NCBI GenBank assembly: GCA_054601695.1
Contig: BAAHQB010000030.1
Span: forward strand, 62,001 to 126,000
Source: Amorphochlora amoebiformis
Lineage: Eukaryota; Cercozoa; Chlorarachniophyceae
Reading direction: 5' to 3'
DNA length: 64,000 nucleotides
Position numbers and translations under genes: made by a program. Below, piece after piece: positions 43,213 to 64,000 of this stretch (its first letter is position 1; every line of letters begins with the position of its first letter). The notes under the pieces were generated by a model. That model was not told the origin of the DNA. It saw nothing but the letters and a program-made list of their open reading frames with translations, and made no database searches.

Positions 43213-43673
43213 GTTTCAAGTGATGGTAGTCTACCGGCTTCGCTTTTGTCGTCCAATTTCAGGTTAATATCATCGCTCGCCCTCATATATTCATTCGATT
43301 CAATCGAAGAGCTACTGAGCTAGTAGAAGCAATGCATAGACTAGATAGAATTATACGTGTATATATGTCTGTATGTGTATATGCTAGAACTAGTAGATAT
43401 GAATTATGAAAAATGAATTCACGAGGCATGGCCAGTGTCTTGTCCAGTATATATGATATTACTAGTATTATAATTATCAGCTTGAAAAAGCCGCTAGTAT
43501 CTAGAGTTCTTCTAGATCCTGGATCTACAGCTAGGCGGCTCTACTAGTCTAGCCGCATGTACAGTGGACTGGTTGTGATTATGTAGGTCATGATCCAGAT
43601 GATAATCTAGTAATTGATGGGACGTTGCAATTTAACAATGGAGCTATCTAGCTATAGATGAGTCTGCGCTTCT
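43213..43673. other. Convergent intergenic spacer RAB5 / ARP8, CTAG-rich
   Basis: The 461 bp between convergent stops contain about 13 CTAG tetramers by eye (TCTAGA, ACTAGT, GCTAGTA, GATCCTGGATC). There is no (TA)n tract, no exon and no RNA gene. Confidence 0.7.
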
Positions 43674-60242
<16,569 letters not shown>

Positions 60243-61025
60243 CGCGGCTTGACGTTAGTACCCGATAGTTACGGGATTCCAGGTCCAAAACTAAATTAGA
60301 TTTATGTAATTTCAACCGAACAAGTCTCTCGGATATTTCGGATTTGTTCTAAACAGCATAATAGCTTGAACATTTATTTCTTCAGGATATTCCACCTAAA
60401 ACATAGTCCTAGTTACGTGTCGGCAGTGGGTATCGGCTCAAAAGATTAATTTTGCGCACATAGCCAAACCCTAGCCCTGTGGCGAGCTTTCGCCGGCTGA
60501 ATCAATTCAACAGCTCTCGCGGGGCTTCAGCGCGGTATGCGGGCGGAATAATGACTTTTTTTACCATTAATTCTTCTTACTATATGTACATATTGACTTA
60601 CAGCGAAAGGTGGCCTATCATTTCGGGTCCCAGCGGCTGTGGCGCCTCAGGGGCCATGATTGAAAGAATAAGGTGGCGCCAGTTTCGGGTGTTTTCTCTG
60701 CTCCGTACTAAGATTAACAACAGGCCGTGTGATGACTCGAAGGGAACTCACGTGAGGAGTAAGAGGCAGAGGTAGAACGCACATTCATAGTCTAGCTGTC
60801 AAACAGCGTGGCAAAGAAATAAAAACAAGCTCACAACTCTTATGTAATTCAGAATCAGTCGTGCATCCGCCCCACACGAACTGAAAGCTAAAATGGACAT
60901 CTGCACAGCCAAAGAAGAGCCACAACAATCGGTATAACAGATATGATATAAAGTACAATCTCTTAACTTTCTCTCCGCACTCAGCAGTTGACCCCACCTC
61001 CACAAAACAGATTCCCTACGCCACC
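60243..61025. promoter_or_regulatory. Divergent spacer ARP8 / telobox-Myb gene
   Basis: These 783 bp of ordinary composition lie between two divergent start codons. It holds frames up to about 98 codons (for example 60479-60775, opening with GTG), but none fits a family or an exon chain. It probably contains promoters, leaders and perhaps a 5'-UTR intron. No (TA)n tract is present. Confidence 0.5.
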
Positions 61026-61834
61026 ATGGTTGAATCGAAACTCTTAGGGGAGATGGCTACAGTAATGGCAATACAGATAAACGATGACCTGCTCAAGGTA
61101 TCGTACAGATAAATAGGTTGATTCCTGGATAAAGTTGCTCCAATATTCTAATTAGTCCGGTGATGTTGCACGAGCACCGAAGGATACAACGGCTTCGGAT
61201 CCCTTAAGGAAGTAATATAATCATGCGTACAACGCTCTATTCACGCGCTAACTCTTCTTCTTATTGCAGGGAACCGAGCAGAACTCCGTCTGCTTCCACG
61301 GTAGTCATCCCCCGGAGTTTCTCTCATATTTTTCCAAGAAGTGGTGATTCTGATCCAAAAATGTGTTCGTATTTCCTTCGCAGATCAATCGTGGAAACTA
61401 CTCCATGATTTCGGGATCTGCGCAGCCCTCGCATACCAAATGGAAGCCTACCACCGCATCACAGCCTCACTTTCCCACCTCGGCTGGGAACCCTCACCCG
61501 TCACCTTCCACGGTCCAATGCACACCAACAGCCATTCCCCTCACTTCTTCCGCTCTCAATGGATCCTCTCCGCCCCTAGCCACTCCAGGTGGTGTTTTGG
61601 GGGGAAAGCCGCAAACTATGATTCCTGTTGGGATGGTGACTCTACAAAAAAAGAAGAAAAAGCAGCGGAGAAAAAGAATATTCTGGACTACTTGTGAGGA
61701 GACCCATCTACGGCTTGGTGTCCGAGAGTTCGGTGTGGGAAAATGGTTCGTAAGCACCCCCGATAATTACAACGATGAGTATATATATAATATATATTAT
61801 TTGTATTTAGATATAAATATATTGTAATATTTAC

Positions 61835-61876
<42 letters not shown>

Positions 61877-62115
61877 CATATATATATATATATATAATAC
61901 ATATCATATGTTTATATTTAACGTATATATCCATGTGTTATGTTTAACATACACATACACACATGTAATGTACATATACACACACACACACACACATATA
62001 ATATATATATATATATATATATAGATATATATATCCTACAGTATATACAATATTAATACATAAATATTGAATATATATATAAATATATATATATATATAC
62101 AATTACATATGTGTG

Positions 62116-62169
<54 letters not shown>

Positions 62170-62618
62170 TATGTATACGCATATTTATATTTCTATAAAT
62201 ATTCGTAGGTAATCTATTCAAAACTATATTTATATTATAGGGCATGCATACGCGCTACAAGTACGCATTCTCTCACATGGAAAATATTCATCAGTTACGT
62301 GCACATATACAGGGCGAAGATCCTCCAGAAGTACACGTCGATATTCAAGAACCGGACTTCGGTAGATTTGAAAGACAAGTGGAGAAATATATCAAAGAAG
62401 AATCCAGAAAGACTACCGCGGAGCGTCGTAGGAAGCGTGAGCTCGATCGACCCGTCCATAAAGTGGTGGCCAATGGGAGTACAAGATCTGAAGACGCAAC
62501 AGAATATGGTCATCTATACTAAAAATTCTAGCTTTTCCCCCTCTTGCATATGTATCATTTTAATGTATACATATAATATATATATATATATATATATGTT
62601 TACATACATTCATATATA

Positions 62619-62667
<49 letters not shown>

Positions 62668-62753
62668 ACATAATAGATATATTTATACATATAAATATAT
62701 ATATATATATATAAATAAATGTCTATAGTTATGCATACATGCAGTAAATTATA

Positions 62754-62804
<51 letters not shown>

Positions 62805-62933
62805 TATATATATATATATATGTAGGATACTATATATATATATATATATATATTTTATGTACGTATATATATATGTTATATATATATATATATATATATA
62901 TATTAATATTTTATACATATATGTATATTTATG

Positions 62934-62986
<53 letters not shown>

Positions 62987-62993
62987 TATACAT

Positions 62994-63035
<42 letters not shown>

Positions 63036-64000
63036 TGTATAAATAAAATTTGTGTACTATCTCTAACTAACCAAATAATTACGTTCAGCCTCCGACTGCT
63101 GTCCAAGCGCCTGCTATTGTTAACCATATTGGTGGGGAGAAGTCTAAGACTACCTCGCAGGCTAAGAATCAAACAGCTCAGGTACGCAATTCTGGGAATT
63201 GCACTATTTCAGCGGTCTTAATTTGCTTGTTTCCTCGCAGAGCTCCTCCTTGAACCTATCCCGAGTCGTTCAAAATCACGGCGCACGGAATCCATATCAT
63301 TCAACAAGATTTCCTTTCCCCAACTTAAAGACCAATTTCTCCTCCATGCCAACTGCGACACCAACAGCGCCAATCGTAAAGATGTCGACAGCACCAGTTA
63401 AGAGTATCTCGGGAGTCAGCGCCGACTCTAAGCCCTTGCAGCGACTCGAAGGTGCAAATACTGCTGCGATGTTTACATCCGCTACAGCAACTCCCCTCAG
63501 ATCGACAGCACCGGCGACCAAGTCTCCGGTAAGAAAACAGGCTCAGGCAGCAGCACGGCAACTAGAAGCAGCCCGACGGCTGAAATCTATGCCGCAGTTG
63601 ACCGCCCACTCGCTCGTCACCGCCCAGCAACTCGCCGCTGTAGCTCGACCCTTCGCTACAATACAGCAGCTGGCTGCGGCGGCTCAACTGTCAACTTTAC
63701 CTGCCACGACGTCGTTCTCAGCTTCGGCTCAACGACTTTCGACTGCTCCACTCACCACCGCAAAACCTATCACCACCAAACCGCTCGGTATTAGCCAAAG
63801 CTTACCGTCAGCTGTCGCAAAACCCATGAGTACCCAGCCATCCAAGCCTCCAACTGCGGTGCCTCTTGGATTTCCTTTATTTAGCAAGGCGAACAACGCC
63901 GCCGCATTTTCTTCTGCACACTCAGTACATTCAGGGAATGTTCCAGCCGTCCCCGTGAAAAGGGAGTTCCCCATAAACCAGTCCGCGATCCTGTTTGGTC
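61026..64000 (+). CDS. Telobox Myb (telomere-repeat-binding-like) protein, 3' partial
   Basis: Exons 61026-61097, 61156-61211, 61270-61300, 61384-61745, 62313-62436, 63089-63181 and 63241 to past 64000, all in phase. The ATG has the context CCACCATGG. Residues about 145-200 form one Myb/SANT repeat after a basic run ([10 protein letters not shown]). The repeat has [22 protein letters not shown], then helix 3 with the telobox-type VDLKDKWRN (191-199). The conserved Trp at 174 is split by the 61746-62312 intron. In animals, fungi and plants this motif recognises TTAGGG-like DNA. The last exon is open for more than 250 codons and is rich in Ala, Thr, Pro, Ser and Gln (low complexity), like an activation or scaffold tail. 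A telomeric role is inference; a transcription factor is the alternative. Confidence 0.85.

Noticed and set aside
60479-60775. 98-codon plus frame upstream of the telobox gene
   Set aside because: It opens with GTG, has no family match and no exon partners, and lies in a divergent promoter spacer.

Overview
The window is nuclear DNA from an intron-rich photosynthetic eukaryote, most likely an alga with a complex (secondary, red-type) plastid. Two features support this. A thylakoid-lumen pentapeptide protein carries a presequence made of a signal peptide, a transit peptide and a twin-arginine lumen signal. All genes are broken by many GT-AG introns. Every exon chain below was read by eye: splice sites were accepted only where reading phase carried across the junction and the joined protein matched a family. 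The lineage is not fixed by this sequence alone.

Seven genes alternate strictly in strand (+ - + - + - +). (1) 339-5126 (+), 5' end outside the window: a protein with a proline-rich part, an RD/RS-rich part and two CCCH zinc fingers. (2) 5642-11951 (-): a thylakoid-lumen pentapeptide-repeat protein, 8 exons, 227 aa. (3) 12184-16748 (+): a FAD2-type fatty-acid desaturase, 15 exons, 389 aa. (4) 18310-42004 (-): PWP2/UTP1, a WD40 plus Utp12 ribosome-biogenesis protein, 39 exons, 878 aa. (5) 42233-43212 (+): a Rab5-type GTPase, 7 exons, 198 aa. (6) 43674-60242 (-): the actin-related protein ARP8, 32 exons, 612 aa. (7) 61026 to past 64000 (+): a telobox Myb protein, 3' end outside the window.

Divergent pairs share short promoter spacers (232, 228 and 783 bp). 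Convergent pairs are separated by 461-1561 bp of an unusual CTAG-rich sequence. Most of the DNA is intron. Introns are either short and plain or long and filled with (TA)n tracts. Several long introns also hold arrays: a GGGATA satellite with telomere-like TTAGGG islands, a hairpin-forming GGTGGCGCC minisatellite, a TAATA array, GA-rich triplicates, and fragments copied from neighbouring exon-intron junctions.

The genes do not form a pathway. They are housekeeping genes (ribosome assembly, chromatin remodelling, endosomal traffic, lipid desaturation, thylakoid, telomere/DNA binding, RNA binding). The unusual biology lies in the non-coding architecture.
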